DNA of 64,000 nt from Mucilaginibacter daejeonensis (GTDB taxonomy: Bacteria > Bacteroidota > Bacteroidia > Sphingobacteriales > Sphingobacteriaceae), in NCBI RefSeq assembly GCF_020783335.1, contig NZ_CP086068.1, forward strand, positions 930,001 through 994,000. Reading direction: 5' to 3'. A model generated the notes under the pieces. It made no database searches. It had not been told where the DNA came from and worked only from the letters and a program-made list of their open reading frames with translations. Shown one piece after another: positions 34,780 through 44,387 of the stretch; position 1 is the first letter of the stretch, and each line of letters begins with the position of its first letter. Made by a program: the position numbers and the translations under genes.

Positions 34780-36123
34780 TTAACTGACCGCATCAATAGA
34801 CAATGACATTGCATCAGCTTTCGTTTCTTTGTTGCTCCGCATTCTTATTAACAAAGTAGCTACCGCCGACGCGACCAATAGTACACCTGCCAGTTTGATG
34901 GCGTTTACCGGGCTTCCGGCTAACCAACTCTCATAATATAATGGCATGGTCATATTCTGCAGCAACATCGGTATCACAATGAACATATTAAAGATACCCA
35001 TGTACACCCCCGTACGTTCAGGCGGTATACTGCCGGCAAGGATCACATATGGGTTGCCCATCATGCTGGCCCAGCAAAGCCCCAGCCCGGTCACGGCTAC
35101 ATATACCATCGCTTCGTTATGTATATAAGTTAGCAGGAACAGGCCGATACCGGCGGCTACCAAACAGCCGCTATGTACGATCTTGGGCCCCCAGGCCTTT
35201 GACAGTTTGACCAACAAGAAAGCGGAAGCAAAGGCAATGAAGTTATAATAAGCACCTATTTGCCCGGCAAGTATATCTGACTGCCTAAATGCTGAGGCTT
35301 GGTTGCCATACACAGTGTGCGATAAGCATTTGGCTATGTATATCCAATAGATGAACATGGCGTACCAGCTCAGGAACATCATGGGTATCATTTGCTTCAT
35401 GGCTAATGGCATGGTCCTCACCGCCTGAAATATATCCGCAAAAACGGCTTTGATGCCTTTTGGACCTTGTTCGATTTCCGCTAATTCTTCTGCGGTAAGT
35501 GGGTCCTCTTTAGTGGTCTTCAGTGTCCATAAAATAGAGCTGATGGAAATAACCGCGCCAATGCCAAAGGCAATAATGGTAGTTACAGGTATATGATGTG
35601 AGTTGACCGCGAATTTGTTGACCCCAAAAAAGATCAGCAACGTTGGCGTGAGGTATGATAAGGTTTGCCCCAACCCTGTAAAGGCACTCTGGGTCAAAAA
35701 ACCGGCCGAGTGCTGTTCCTCGCTCAACTTATCGCTCACAAAGGCGCGGTAGGGCTCTTGGGTGATGTTGTTTGCCGCATCAAGTATCCACAATATACTT
35801 GCTGCCATCCATACCGATGTGCTGTAAGGCATAGCCAGCAAGCACAGGCTGCAAAAGATCGCTCCAACCAAAAAATACGGTGTCCGCCGGCCCCAGCGTG
35901 TTACGGTCTTGTCGCTCATGGCGCCTATGATCGGTTGTAATATCAGCCCCGTTATAGGGCCGGCCAGCCATAAGTATGGCAGGTTCTTTTCCTCGGCACC
36001 TAAGTATGAATAGATAGGGCTCATGTTAGCTTGCTGAAGGCCAAAGCTATATTGCAGACCCAAGAACCCAAAGTTCATGTTGATGATCTGCCAAAAAGAA
36101 AGTTTGATCTTACGTGTACTCAT
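34780..36123 (-). CDS. MFS/GPH-type sugar transporter (SLC45-like)
   Basis: The ATG at 36123 is preferred to an in-frame TTG at 36132. The 447-residue product has about 12 membrane helices. '[20 protein letters not shown]', '[19 protein letters not shown]', '[15 protein letters not shown]' and '[19 protein letters not shown]' are typical of the SLC45/sucrose-maltose proton symporter group found in Bacteroidota sugar loci. It would carry a disaccharide from periplasm to cytoplasm. It is the last gene of the operon, 11 bp after the glycosidase-kinase fusion gene, and supplies that enzyme with substrate in the likely scheme. Confidence 0.9.
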   Translation of the reverse strand: MSTRKIKLSFWQIINMNFGFLGLQYSFGLQQANMSPIYSYLGAEEKNLPYLWLAGPITGLILQPIIGAMSDKTVTRWGRRTPYFLVGAIFCSLCLLAMPYSTSVWMAASILWILDAANNITQEPYRAFVSDKLSEEQHSAGFLTQSAFTGLGQTLSYLTPTLLIFFGVNKFAVNSHHIPVTTIIAFGIGAVISISSILWTLKTTKEDPLTAEELAEIEQGPKGIKAVFADIFQAVRTMPLAMKQMIPMMFLSWYAMFIYWIYIAKCLSHTVYGNQASAFRQSDILAGQIGAYYNFIAFASAFLLVKLSKAWGPKIVHSGCLVAAGIGLFLLTYIHNEAMVYVAVTGLGLCWASMMGNPYVILAGSIPPERTGVYMGIFNMFIVIPMLLQNMTMPLYYESWLAGSPVNAIKLAGVLLVASAVATLLIRMRSNKETKADAMSLSIDAVS

Positions 36124-36134
36124 CTCGATCAATG

Positions 36135-38006
36135 TTATGCTACGCCAGCTGGGCTGCCTGATGTAAATATCTCCAGATCGCTATTCACGATCACATCGGC
36201 CAGTGGCTCGTGTGCCCTGATCAAACCGCGCTCCTTTTCCAACACGCTTTCAATAAAAGCATCTATGGTCTCCCTGCTGCGGTCCAACCTGTTCTGGCGT
36301 GTTTGGGTGTGATCTGTGTTGATGAAGATACGAAGATCTATTCCGTTCAGCATCGATGTATAGGTGCCTTCTACGATAATGACCTGAACATCTTTCGAGG
36401 GTAAGGTCCTCGACTCGCGCTCGTCGCTCAGCCAATTCATGTGTGGTACCTCGATATACGCTGGTCGCTGATCTTTGAGCAGCCTGATATCACTCTCTAG
36501 CCGTTGAGTGTCCACCTCGTGATACCCCACGTGGTTCAGATCAACTACTCTGGCCATATGATTCTGTCGGGGTGGAAGCTTAAAGTAATCATCCTGGTGC
36601 AGCAGGATGGTCTTGATGCCACGATCCTCAAAGGTCTTTTGTAAGGCCGAGCTCAGCGTGGTCTTGCCACATCCCGACTGCCCTGCAACACTGATCGCCA
36701 TTACTTCATTAGCGGTAATATGCAGCGGATCTGCGATCGCTTTAGCACATTGATCAAAGCGATGATGGGTTACGATGTGCTTAATTACTGGCTGTGGCAG
36801 TAGAGGTAATAAATGCTCCTGAATTGCTAATGCGGCCTTGGCCAGTAGATGTCCTGAAGCGCTGAAGCAAAGGTTGGCCACACCACCGGCATCGCCTTTA
36901 TCAATGTCATAATATTCGGCAAAGGGGTGAGCAGACTCAAAGCGCTGCAAGTTGTTAAGCATGCTCGCATTGATCTGCTGTGCCAGCGCGTTCTCACCAG
37001 CCACTGTAAGCCCTGCCACGATAAAGCCGTTCACAATAGGCCATATACCGCCGTTATGGAAATGGCCCGGTTTATTCTTGAAATTGAAGCTATGATTATT
37101 CAGTAATTGCTTGTAGGCCTCTTCGTTGGCCTTGATCTCAGGCCAAAATGCTGGTATGCCCTTATCCTGGTACTGTTGCATAGCGTTCTGTAGAGCTTTG
37201 GCCAGCAGCTCACGGCTCTCAGGCGATGGGATGTTCAGCAGCAGCAGCAGACCTATGCTCCACCCGTCAAATTTTTCTACCCTGTCGCCGGGTGAAAAGG
37301 AAGCGATGAAATTCTTTTCAAGGTCGTAAGTCTGCAGCTGACTTTGCTGCGCCTGGGTATATAAACTACCGCTCAGAGGTTGCTCGAACAGGTAGTGTTG
37401 TTTTATAGCTTGCTTTACAGCAGCGGCCTTGTCGGTCCATGCAAGTTCATTAAAATAAGAACCAGCCAGACCGAGGGCCCAGTATCTTAACAATTGGTCG
37501 TACAATACATAGCCATGAGTGATGTACTCATCGGCCCAGTTGCCGCTCATGGGTACATACATGAGGTGCTTGCCGTTAAATTCCCAGGCAGTTGCCAGTG
37601 CAAAGATCTTACCGGCCTGCGTCCTGACCTCTTCGGCAAAAAGGTTATCGTTATGGTATTGCAGATAGCTCACAGCACCAATAAGCCACCAAAAGTTGGC
37701 ATCGGTGCGGCCGGCCGTGCCGCCAAAACTTACCTTGGTCACCTCGCCCTGCTCGTTCACTGCAACATTTGACGGGATCTGACCCTGATCACTGGCCGCT
37801 GATCGCAGCACTTTCAACGATGTAAGAAACGGTTGGTGCAGGTCATTCAAGCCATTGCTTAGTATAGCCAGACCGGTTACCACGCTGTCGCGCGCCCAAA
37901 CATGTGTATAATTGTCAGTAGCTTGAGCGGATGCCAGCAGTACGCCATGCCTTACAGCACCCTGTATCACCTTCACTGCTTCGTTACTTATGTGCTGTTG
38001 ATCCAT
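36135..38006 (-). CDS. six-hairpin glycosidase fused to a uridine-kinase-like P-loop domain
   Basis: This 623-residue protein has no signal peptide, so it is cytoplasmic. Residues 1-430 look like an (alpha/alpha)6-barrel glycosidase, nearest in my view to the GH100 invertase or GH15/MGH1-like groups: 'YTHVWARDSVVTGLAIL' (about 33-49), 'RTDANFWWLIGAVSYLQYHN', 'PMSGNWADEYITHGYVLYDQ' with a likely catalytic Asp, 'GGIWPIVNGFIVAGL' and 'FAEYYDIDKG'. Residues 436-623 form a P-loop kinase of uridine/nicotinamide-riboside kinase type: Walker A 'GQSGCGKTT' (442-450), 'LLHQDDYFKLPP' and 'VIIVEGTY'. One chain could hydrolyse an imported disaccharide and phosphorylate a product; that coupling is inference. 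Operon: TonB receptor upstream (75 bp), transporter downstream. Confidence 0.85.
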   Translation of the reverse strand: MDQQHISNEAVKVIQGAVRHGVLLASAQATDNYTHVWARDSVVTGLAILSNGLNDLHQPFLTSLKVLRSAASDQGQIPSNVAVNEQGEVTKVSFGGTAGRTDANFWWLIGAVSYLQYHNDNLFAEEVRTQAGKIFALATAWEFNGKHLMYVPMSGNWADEYITHGYVLYDQLLRYWALGLAGSYFNELAWTDKAAAVKQAIKQHYLFEQPLSGSLYTQAQQSQLQTYDLEKNFIASFSPGDRVEKFDGWSIGLLLLLNIPSPESRELLAKALQNAMQQYQDKGIPAFWPEIKANEEAYKQLLNNHSFNFKNKPGHFHNGGIWPIVNGFIVAGLTVAGENALAQQINASMLNNLQRFESAHPFAEYYDIDKGDAGGVANLCFSASGHLLAKAALAIQEHLLPLLPQPVIKHIVTHHRFDQCAKAIADPLHITANEVMAISVAGQSGCGKTTLSSALQKTFEDRGIKTILLHQDDYFKLPPRQNHMARVVDLNHVGYHEVDTQRLESDIRLLKDQRPAYIEVPHMNWLSDERESRTLPSKDVQVIIVEGTYTSMLNGIDLRIFINTDHTQTRQNRLDRSRETIDAFIESVLEKERGLIRAHEPLADVIVNSDLEIFTSGSPAGVA

Positions 38007-38081
38007 ATTATAGGAGTTAGACGATTCGAGGAAATAGATCGGCGACGATCACGAGATCGCCGCCGGATCATGGTATATATG

Positions 38082-40703
38082 TTAGAAATTAAAGGCTACA
38101 GTGGCTGATACGGTACGGCCGGTTATAGAGCGGGCTCTAACGATATTGCTTTGGTTGTTCACGATGCTGCCATCCTCGGCCTCGGTAAAGCCGGCCACGT
38201 TGAAGATGTTATTGCCATTGACCGATGCCGACCATCTTTTATTCACCTGGTACATGATGAACGGATTGACATAAACGTAGGCAGGCAATTTTAACGCGTT
38301 AACATCCTGCGTGAATGAGCTGGTAGTGCCCAATATGCTTGCGCCCATTGAAAGTTTGCTTACGTTGAAAGTAGGGGTCAAGCTGTAGATCACATCGGCT
38401 TGGCGACGTGGTTTGTTACCTTTATAAGTGCCGGCCACTATACGTGCATGAGTATAGGTCACGTTACCGCGAAGGTCAAAATAACTGGTCAGGTTGGCAA
38501 CACCTTCCAACTCAGCACCAAATGAACGGTAGCTGTTCTGGATGATGCGCTGAGTGGTCACTTCGAACTCGCCAGCCTCATCGGTATGGGCATAAAAACC
38601 GGTCAGGAATAAGCCGCCACCGTTGTACTTGTATTTGATACCCAATTCGCCCTGGTTGATGCGGTTATATTTACCAGCCGCGCTGCCATCGGCAAAAATA
38701 GTTGGAGTGAACAAGATACGGTCGGCCTGGGCAGAGGCGCCTGAGCTGTAGCGGGCGAACAACGCTGATGATGCATCAAGCAGATAGTTCAAACCTACTG
38801 AGTACGACACATAGTTGTAGTTATAGTTCACCGGTTTTGCCGCAGAATAGTTGATAGCTGATACGCTTTGCTCATTGGCCGATATAACGCCGTCGTTATT
38901 TACGTCGTAGGTACGTTGTACGTTGCCGGAGTAGTTGCCGCGTACACGGCCCATGTCATACCTGATGCTACCATCGATATTCAGTTTCTTATTCAGATCG
39001 ATGTTGATACCTGCATAAGGTGCCGAGATATCATAGCTGGTATTATAGTTACGGTGTAAGTTGCCCCAAACAGGTACCCCATAAGCGAACAGACCGTTAG
39101 TCGTTTGTGATACGCCGCCGGCGGTGATGTTCAAAGGCTGAGCGTTCTTACCTTCCAGGCTGGTCAGGTACGAGTTGAACTGCCAATCCATATCGATGTT
39201 TTGGCTCGATTTATAATAACCGGCGGTAAGGTTAACATTATCAATCTTCTTTTTAAGCTTAAAGTCGTTAATGAAATTGTTGAAGTTGTTCAGCTTGGCA
39301 TCGAAAATATGCATGATCATGGCCTGGCCGTTGTAAGCTTGGCCGGTAACAGCACTGGTAACGGTAGCACCGGTCAGGTTACGTCCGGTTGCCGACGAGA
39401 TCTGGGTAAGCATTGCGCTTAACGGACCTGCCGAAGCCGGGAACGGAGCGATGAACTGACCTGAGTTGAATGAAGCACGACCACGGTCCTCAATGGTCCA
39501 GTTGTTACCCAGGTCGAATTGAAGCTCAGTACCGATCGACTTTGATAACGGATGCATGCCATTACGGATATCGCTCACATAGCTATTGCCGTCGGCACCT
39601 AAGCCTTGGGTCTGTAGCAAATAAGGGCTTTGCAAGGCACCGTGTTTGATATCGAAGCCAGATAGTGAACTGTATTTAGGATCGCTGTTGGTACCGGTGA
39701 CCGATACAGGCATAGGTAGATAGGCAGCGGCGCGATCATCTAAGAATTTCAAGTAAACGCGGGCATATCCATTACTGAATTGTTTGGTCAGGTTAGCTTT
39801 GAACTGGCCACCGTTGTTAGCCTGAAAGCCGGCGGTGCGAGGGCCCTGACCCTGGCGGAAGAAGCCACCAACATGAAAGCTTACGCCGTTACCAACGGGA
39901 GCGCCGTAGTCAAAGTCGGTACGGAAATTCTGATAATCCAGGCCCACAGTGGTCGATAACGTTCCGCCCTCGATATTACCGGTCTTACTCAAAAAGTTAA
40001 TGATACCCGCAGGTGAATTGGTGGCCAGGGTAGAGGCAGAACCACCACGAATAGCCTCGATGCGGTTGATGTTTTGATCGGCACGCAAGAAGATGTCGGC
40101 CGTGCCGAAAGATATATCGCCGAATTGAAGCACAGGCAAGCCATCTTCCTGTAATTGCAGATACTTTGAACCACCTGACGAAAGTGGTACGCCGCGCACG
40201 GTGATGTTGGTGTTACCATCACCTCCTGATGCCTCTGCCCTGATACCCGGTATCGATTTGAATATCTCGGCAGTGGTACGCGGTGCGGCTTTGGCTATAT
40301 CGGTCAGTTTAACACTACTTACTGACAAGCTGGTGTTCAGCCTGCTGGCCTGGTTGTTCACAGCCGTCACCACCACTTCGGTAAGGGCCATGGCATCGCC
40401 GCTGGTCAGGGTCACGTTCAGCGTATCAACATTGCCCGCGCTAAGGTCAACGGTTCGCTCCACAGCCGCGAATCCAGTGTAACTTACGCGGATCTTAATG
40501 TTCTTTGCAGGAAGGTTGCTGAGTGTGAAGGTACCGGTAACGTCGGTTCCGGTACTGCGGGGCACGGTAAGGCATTGTACAGTAGCGCCAACCAACGGTT
40601 CATTGTTCTTGTCGGTCACTTTGCCTTTTAAAGATCTGCTGTCTTGAGCGAAGATCGTCACTGCATACAACAGCATGCAGATGAGAAGTATAGGTCTTTT
40701 CAT
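38082..40703 (-). CDS. TonB-dependent outer-membrane receptor (carbohydrate type)
   Basis: This 873-residue receptor has a signal peptide ending 'TIFAQ' (residue 20), a carboxypeptidase-regulatory-like domain ('LKGKVTDKNNEPLVGATVQ'), a plug domain ('TAEIFKSIPGIRAEASGGDG', 'ITVRGVPLSSGGSKYLQLQ', 'RIEAIRGGSASTLATNSPAG') and a 22-strand-type barrel ending 'TGRTVSATVAFNF' with the terminal Phe. It is shorter than SusC proteins and has no SusD partner, like single-component receptors for small sugars. It is first in a LacI-linked operon with a glycosidase-kinase and an SLC45-like transporter, so a disaccharide is the likely ligand. The palindromic operator lies 83-116 bp before its start. Confidence 0.93.
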   Translation of the reverse strand: MKRPILLICMLLYAVTIFAQDSRSLKGKVTDKNNEPLVGATVQCLTVPRSTGTDVTGTFTLSNLPAKNIKIRVSYTGFAAVERTVDLSAGNVDTLNVTLTSGDAMALTEVVVTAVNNQASRLNTSLSVSSVKLTDIAKAAPRTTAEIFKSIPGIRAEASGGDGNTNITVRGVPLSSGGSKYLQLQEDGLPVLQFGDISFGTADIFLRADQNINRIEAIRGGSASTLATNSPAGIINFLSKTGNIEGGTLSTTVGLDYQNFRTDFDYGAPVGNGVSFHVGGFFRQGQGPRTAGFQANNGGQFKANLTKQFSNGYARVYLKFLDDRAAAYLPMPVSVTGTNSDPKYSSLSGFDIKHGALQSPYLLQTQGLGADGNSYVSDIRNGMHPLSKSIGTELQFDLGNNWTIEDRGRASFNSGQFIAPFPASAGPLSAMLTQISSATGRNLTGATVTSAVTGQAYNGQAMIMHIFDAKLNNFNNFINDFKLKKKIDNVNLTAGYYKSSQNIDMDWQFNSYLTSLEGKNAQPLNITAGGVSQTTNGLFAYGVPVWGNLHRNYNTSYDISAPYAGINIDLNKKLNIDGSIRYDMGRVRGNYSGNVQRTYDVNNDGVISANEQSVSAINYSAAKPVNYNYNYVSYSVGLNYLLDASSALFARYSSGASAQADRILFTPTIFADGSAAGKYNRINQGELGIKYKYNGGGLFLTGFYAHTDEAGEFEVTTQRIIQNSYRSFGAELEGVANLTSYFDLRGNVTYTHARIVAGTYKGNKPRRQADVIYSLTPTFNVSKLSMGASILGTTSSFTQDVNALKLPAYVYVNPFIMYQVNKRWSASVNGNNIFNVAGFTEAEDGSIVNNQSNIVRARSITGRTVSATVAFNF

Positions 40704-40785
40704 GAATATAGGTTTTTCGTAATTGGTGATGTAAAGCTAAGTGGCTTACCAGCATTTGAAGCCAGTTCATCACCCTAACCGAGCG

Positions 40786-40819
40786 CAAACGTTTTCGCAA
40801 ATGTTTGCGAAAACGTTTG
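40786..40819. promoter_or_regulatory. perfect 34-bp palindrome, tandem LacI-type operator
   Basis: Sixteen-base arms CAAACGTTTTCGCAAA (40786-40801) and TTTGCGAAAACGTTTG (40804-40819) flank a TG centre. Each arm contains AAACGTTTT/AAAACGTTT, itself a LacI/PurR-like 16-bp operator core (nearly palindromic around AACGTT). The site sits between the divergent receptor operon (start 40703) and lacI gene (start 40861), so one regulator can control both. Confidence 0.85.
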
Positions 40820-40860
40820 TTGTGGAAAATTACCTATATTGCCATATCTCTAGCGTCCCC

Positions 40861-41856
40861 ATGAAACCTACTGTCACCTTAAAAAAAATAGCCGAGATGC
40901 TCCATATGAGTATCGCTACTGTATCGAGGGCACTAAAAGATCATCCGGATATATCGGCAGAAACGCGCCGCAAGGTTCAGGAACTGGCCGGAACACTTGA
41001 TTATATTCCTAATGCATACGCTATTAGCCTGCGCACTAACAACAGTAAGGAGTTCGGGGTGATCATGCCTTCCATATCCAACTCATTTTATCAATCTTTT
41101 ATTGGCTCACTTGAGGAGGAAGCCCGCCGATATGGTTACTCACTGGTCATTTTGCAGTCGGGCGATGACCCGGCCATTGAGTTGGAGAATATCAGAAAAT
41201 GTAAGAATGCCCGTATGTCAGGCATCTTTTTATCGGTCACTTCCGCTACTGACGATATCAGCGAGGTATTGAAATTAGATAAGCTTAACATTCCCACTGT
41301 CTTTTTTGACAAGGTGCCTGCCTACGCTGCCTGCAACAAGGTTTGCACAGCCGACGTACGCGCCACCCAGTTAGCAGCAGAGCTCCTGCTAAGCAAGAAC
41401 AAGAAGCGTGTATTAGCTATGTTCGGCAACCCGAGTTTGTCTATCACACAGATCAGGCTCAACGCTTTTGAGGAAGCGATGCAGAACGGGAAAGCCAATA
41501 AAAGCTACACCATAGTTTACGCTCATAGTACACCAGATGCAGCCGCTCGCCTGAGCGATGCCATGGGAAAAAAACAACCACCCGACGCGGTATTTTGTAT
41601 GAGCGATGAGATATTGATGGGCGTAATGAAGACCGTACAGACACTTAAGATCGAGATACCTCAAAAGTTGGGTATAGTGGCCATAAGCGATGGCTTTATC
41701 CCGCAACTATATTATCCCGAGATCACCTATGCTGAAACGAGTGGTTTCAAATTAGGAAAGCTTGCCTTCAGCCGCATGATGACCTGTATAGCCGGTACAC
41801 CTTTCGTACAGACCATTGTAGATGACTCGGTAATGGTATACGGAGGGTCTTTGTAG
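40861..41856 (+). CDS. LacI-family transcriptional regulator
   Basis: The ATG at 40861 is used because the preceding frame to 40741 crosses the operator palindrome. The 331-residue product has an N-terminal LacI helix-turn-helix ('VTLKKIAEMLHMSIATVSRA', about 4-23, then the hinge helix region 'KVQELAGTLDYIPNAYA') and a periplasmic-binding-like effector domain ('EFGVIMPSISNSFYQSFIGS', 'MSGIFLSVTS', 'VFCMSDEILMGVM', 'LGIVAISDG'). It probably senses a sugar or sugar phosphate and binds the 34-bp palindrome to control the divergent uptake/hydrolase operon and itself. The effector cannot be named. Confidence 0.95.
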   Translation: MKPTVTLKKIAEMLHMSIATVSRALKDHPDISAETRRKVQELAGTLDYIPNAYAISLRTNNSKEFGVIMPSISNSFYQSFIGSLEEEARRYGYSLVILQSGDDPAIELENIRKCKNARMSGIFLSVTSATDDISEVLKLDKLNIPTVFFDKVPAYAACNKVCTADVRATQLAAELLLSKNKKRVLAMFGNPSLSITQIRLNAFEEAMQNGKANKSYTIVYAHSTPDAAARLSDAMGKKQPPDAVFCMSDEILMGVMKTVQTLKIEIPQKLGIVAISDGFIPQLYYPEITYAETSGFKLGKLAFSRMMTCIAGTPFVQTIVDDSVMVYGGSL

Positions 41857-41934
41857 ATGTTGGGGCCGTTCGGCCGACTTTTGATCAAAATATCAGCCAA
41901 GCCAACAAGACCGAAAGCCAGGTATAGATCGCAT

Positions 41935-43050
41935 TTATCTAAGCTTGTTTAAAAAGATGATACACCCGGTAATGGGCAAACTGGTGGCGATGAGACATGC
42001 TATAAAGTAAAGAATCTTGCTTGCCAAACCGTAAACGCTGCCAATGTGCAGGGGCCTCACCATAGATACCAGTTGTTCGCCGGCTGACCTGTCTTTGAAC
42101 CGGTCCGCTTTGATCACCTGGCCTGTATATTGATCCACCGTGAATTTATCTACAGCAGCAAGTGTAAAAGCTCCGTTGTGCGTCTTCTCCGCTACCAACA
42201 CGCCTGAGCTGTCTTTAGGGAAACGAATGAAAGTAACGCCTTGATGGTTTGATCGGTCTTTGACCTCACTTAAAAGGGGATTGATACTTACCGTCGGCCT
42301 GCCTTTAGAGGGTTTGGACCTAAGCGGCTTGGCATAATACTCTCCCCATACTTCGGCGCCTATAAGTTGGCTCACGCCTTTGCTGTACCATTCAAATGAC
42401 CAGCACAGGCCGGTCAAAGCCATGATCAGTAGTAAAGGCATGGCATAGAATCCTAAAGTATTGTGCAGGTCATGATTGAGCCGCTTGCCATTGGAGCGGA
42501 ACTTAATGGTCAGCCCCCGCTTCCAGCCTTTGAACTTTTTGGGTATCCATAAGATCAGCCCGGTGAAGGATAAGATCACGAAGATAAGTGTGGCTACACC
42601 CACGATAAGCATGCCTCCACTTTCACGCATAAGGAGCCAGCGATGTAGGTTCATGACCCATAAAAAGAATGCGGCCGATCTGGTGTCGCCGTTACCTTGT
42701 AGCTGACCTGAGTAAGGGTCTACGTAATAAGCCGTTCCCCATTTATCGGCAGGCCGCTGCCGCACGCTGATCACGTAGGCCCGATCGGGATCATCTGGAA
42801 TAGTAGCGTAAACCAATGGACCTTTATGTTGTGTTCGCACTCGTTCGATCAGCGTGTCGACCGGCATGCGTTCTTGCTCGGCCACATGCAAAGCTTTGTA
42901 TTTGGAAGGGTCAAGCAGTTCCTGGATCTCATCGCTGAAAGTATAAATAGTTCCGCTCAGGCAAACTACAAATAGTACAAGGCCACTCGCCAGTCCCAGC
43001 CACAGATGGACGTCGTTGATGAATTTTCGGAAAGTATATCTTTTTGACAT
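41935..43050 (-). CDS. PepSY-associated membrane protein (XusC-like)
   Basis: This 371-residue protein has four membrane helices: about 17-35 ('LGLASGLVLFVVCLSGTIY'), 145-170, 205-222 and 345-366. Between helices 1 and 2 lies a PepSY-type periplasmic domain ('AYVISVRQRPADKWGTAYYV'). 'LHRWLL', 'LHNTLGFYAMPLLLIMALTG' and 'PLHIGSVYGLASKILYFIACL' carry the conserved His residues of the family, which may bind haem or metal. PepSY_TM proteins act in the inner membrane in siderophore iron release. The order receptor, DUF4374 lipoprotein, PepSY matches XusA-XusB-XusC of Bacteroides thetaiotaomicron, which captures enterobactin-type xenosiderophores; the assignment is by gene order and family. Confidence 0.88.
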   Translation of the reverse strand: MSKRYTFRKFINDVHLWLGLASGLVLFVVCLSGTIYTFSDEIQELLDPSKYKALHVAEQERMPVDTLIERVRTQHKGPLVYATIPDDPDRAYVISVRQRPADKWGTAYYVDPYSGQLQGNGDTRSAAFFLWVMNLHRWLLMRESGGMLIVGVATLIFVILSFTGLILWIPKKFKGWKRGLTIKFRSNGKRLNHDLHNTLGFYAMPLLLIMALTGLCWSFEWYSKGVSQLIGAEVWGEYYAKPLRSKPSKGRPTVSINPLLSEVKDRSNHQGVTFIRFPKDSSGVLVAEKTHNGAFTLAAVDKFTVDQYTGQVIKADRFKDRSAGEQLVSMVRPLHIGSVYGLASKILYFIACLIATSLPITGCIIFLNKLR

Positions 43051-43062
43051 ATATGAATAGAT

Positions 43063-43093
43063 ACGGCCGCTGAGCAGATACGCCAGCGGCCGT
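43063..43093 (-). promoter_or_regulatory. intercistronic hairpin
   Basis: Perfect 10-bp arms ACGGCCGCTG (43063-43072) and CAGCGGCCGT (43084-43093) with an 11-nt loop lie between the DUF4374 gene and the PepSY gene. There is no T-run on the minus strand after it, so it is more likely an mRNA-stability or partial attenuation element than a terminator. Confidence 0.6.
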
Positions 43094-43114
43094 CATATCG
43101 ATCTGGTGAGTTTT

Positions 43115-44350
43115 TTATTTGGCAGGGTGCGGCGCTATCAGCTGTATGCTTACAGAACCTCCGTCGTTAAGCGCTAAGCCTTTTTTGAAGGCCCCATTGC
43201 TTGGGTCGACCTCGTATATGGCCGACTCACCTCCGATGGGCGATATGCTGGTGTAATACTTGCCGTTGTATACCAATGGAATACGCACCATAGCTACCGG
43301 GCTAAGCGGTGTATTGATCAGTGTTGCTGTCTTGTTACGCAGGTCAAGTTTCACTAACTGGCCAACGTTCTTCAAACGATCAGCTACTGATGTCATCAAT
43401 TCCTCATACTGTACGGTGCCTATAGCAACTCCGTTGCTTACGTAATTGATGCCCATTAAGCACGCTTGTTTGCCAAGTGGGGTGGTCACATCCAGGAAAT
43501 AATCCGGATCGAATTCAGCAGCACCTTTTTTGATCCTTACCACGCCCGACTTGCCGCCTGTTCCGGTCCAGAACTTGCCGGCGCTGGCCACAAAATAGTG
43601 GTCGCCGTTCTCGTCAGTGGTCAATGATGACAGGTAATCATAACCGATGCCGGCAGCCGTTGCGTTGGTTTTAATGATACGCATGTTGGTCATGGCCGGG
43701 TAATCATACACAAGTGCCCTCACGCCATCCACGTCATATGAAGCCGTTGCACTGTTATAGAAATAGCCACCAACAATGAACTTGCCGTTATCAACAAATC
43801 CGCGGCCTGCCGCATACTGCACGCTTGGCTTTGCTGCATCATAAGGTACGGTCATGGTGCCTTTTGCTTCCACTTTGAAGTCGTTGAGGCTTATGCGCGC
43901 CCAGCCGATCGTTCCGTTGTTAGCAGCAAGAGCACCCAGAACGAGCATGGTATTGTCGTCTACGATATTGAGTGACTGAAAATAATTAGGAACCACGCCA
44001 TCCGTCAGGATGTAGGCTTTTTCTTTGAGGCTACCGTCGGCGCCCATTTCGTATTGGATGAAACGTTTCAACACAATGTTCATCACGTAAGCATACTGCT
44101 TGTGCCATATATAACGTGAACCGTTGGTCTCTATACCTTTACCCTTAAAGGTGAGTGAGCCGCTGGTCAGTGCTGGTACCGAAGCCACGTACTGGCCATC
44201 ACCGGTCCAGCCAGCTATGGTAAAGGCCTGAGCGGTAGGCTCGATCTGCGGTTCGTTACTGCTGTTTTTGCTACATGAGGTGCAAGCCACGATAAAGAGT
44301 GCCAGGCCAGCAACGGCTGTCAGTGATGATCTTTTTAAAAAATTACGCAT
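43115..44350 (-). CDS. DUF4374 lipoprotein (XusB-like siderophore-binding protein)
   Basis: This 411-residue protein has a signal sequence with a lipobox around 'LFIVAC' (Cys23), so it is a lipoprotein. The body is strand-rich with repeated blade-like units ('YAYVMNIVLKRFIQYEMGAD', 'MLVLGALAANNGTIGWARIS', 'GKFIVGGYFYN', 'GKYYTSISPIGGESAIYEVD'), fitting the DUF4374 beta-propeller family. In Bacteroides thetaiotaomicron the DUF4374 protein XusB is a surface lipoprotein that binds ferric enterobactin and hands it to the receptor XusA. It lies 37 bp after the TonB receptor gene and 64 bp before the PepSY gene. The exact siderophore cannot be read from sequence. Confidence 0.88.
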   Translation of the reverse strand: MRNFLKRSSLTAVAGLALFIVACTSCSKNSSNEPQIEPTAQAFTIAGWTGDGQYVASVPALTSGSLTFKGKGIETNGSRYIWHKQYAYVMNIVLKRFIQYEMGADGSLKEKAYILTDGVVPNYFQSLNIVDDNTMLVLGALAANNGTIGWARISLNDFKVEAKGTMTVPYDAAKPSVQYAAGRGFVDNGKFIVGGYFYNSATASYDVDGVRALVYDYPAMTNMRIIKTNATAAGIGYDYLSSLTTDENGDHYFVASAGKFWTGTGGKSGVVRIKKGAAEFDPDYFLDVTTPLGKQACLMGINYVSNGVAIGTVQYEELMTSVADRLKNVGQLVKLDLRNKTATLINTPLSPVAMVRIPLVYNGKYYTSISPIGGESAIYEVDPSNGAFKKGLALNDGGSVSIQLIAPHPAK

Positions 44351-44387
44351 GGAGGTTTTCTGTTTATATAATGAATTAATGGATCAG

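Noticed and set aside
34583..34783. Frame with a Thr-His repeat after yiaA
   Set aside because: It is created by the AC/A microsatellite and a terminator; no ribosome site or coding character.
41861..41885. GGCC-GTTC-GGCC hairpin after the LacI gene as a terminator
   Set aside because: The stem is only four pairs and the T-run is weak; not listed as a feature.
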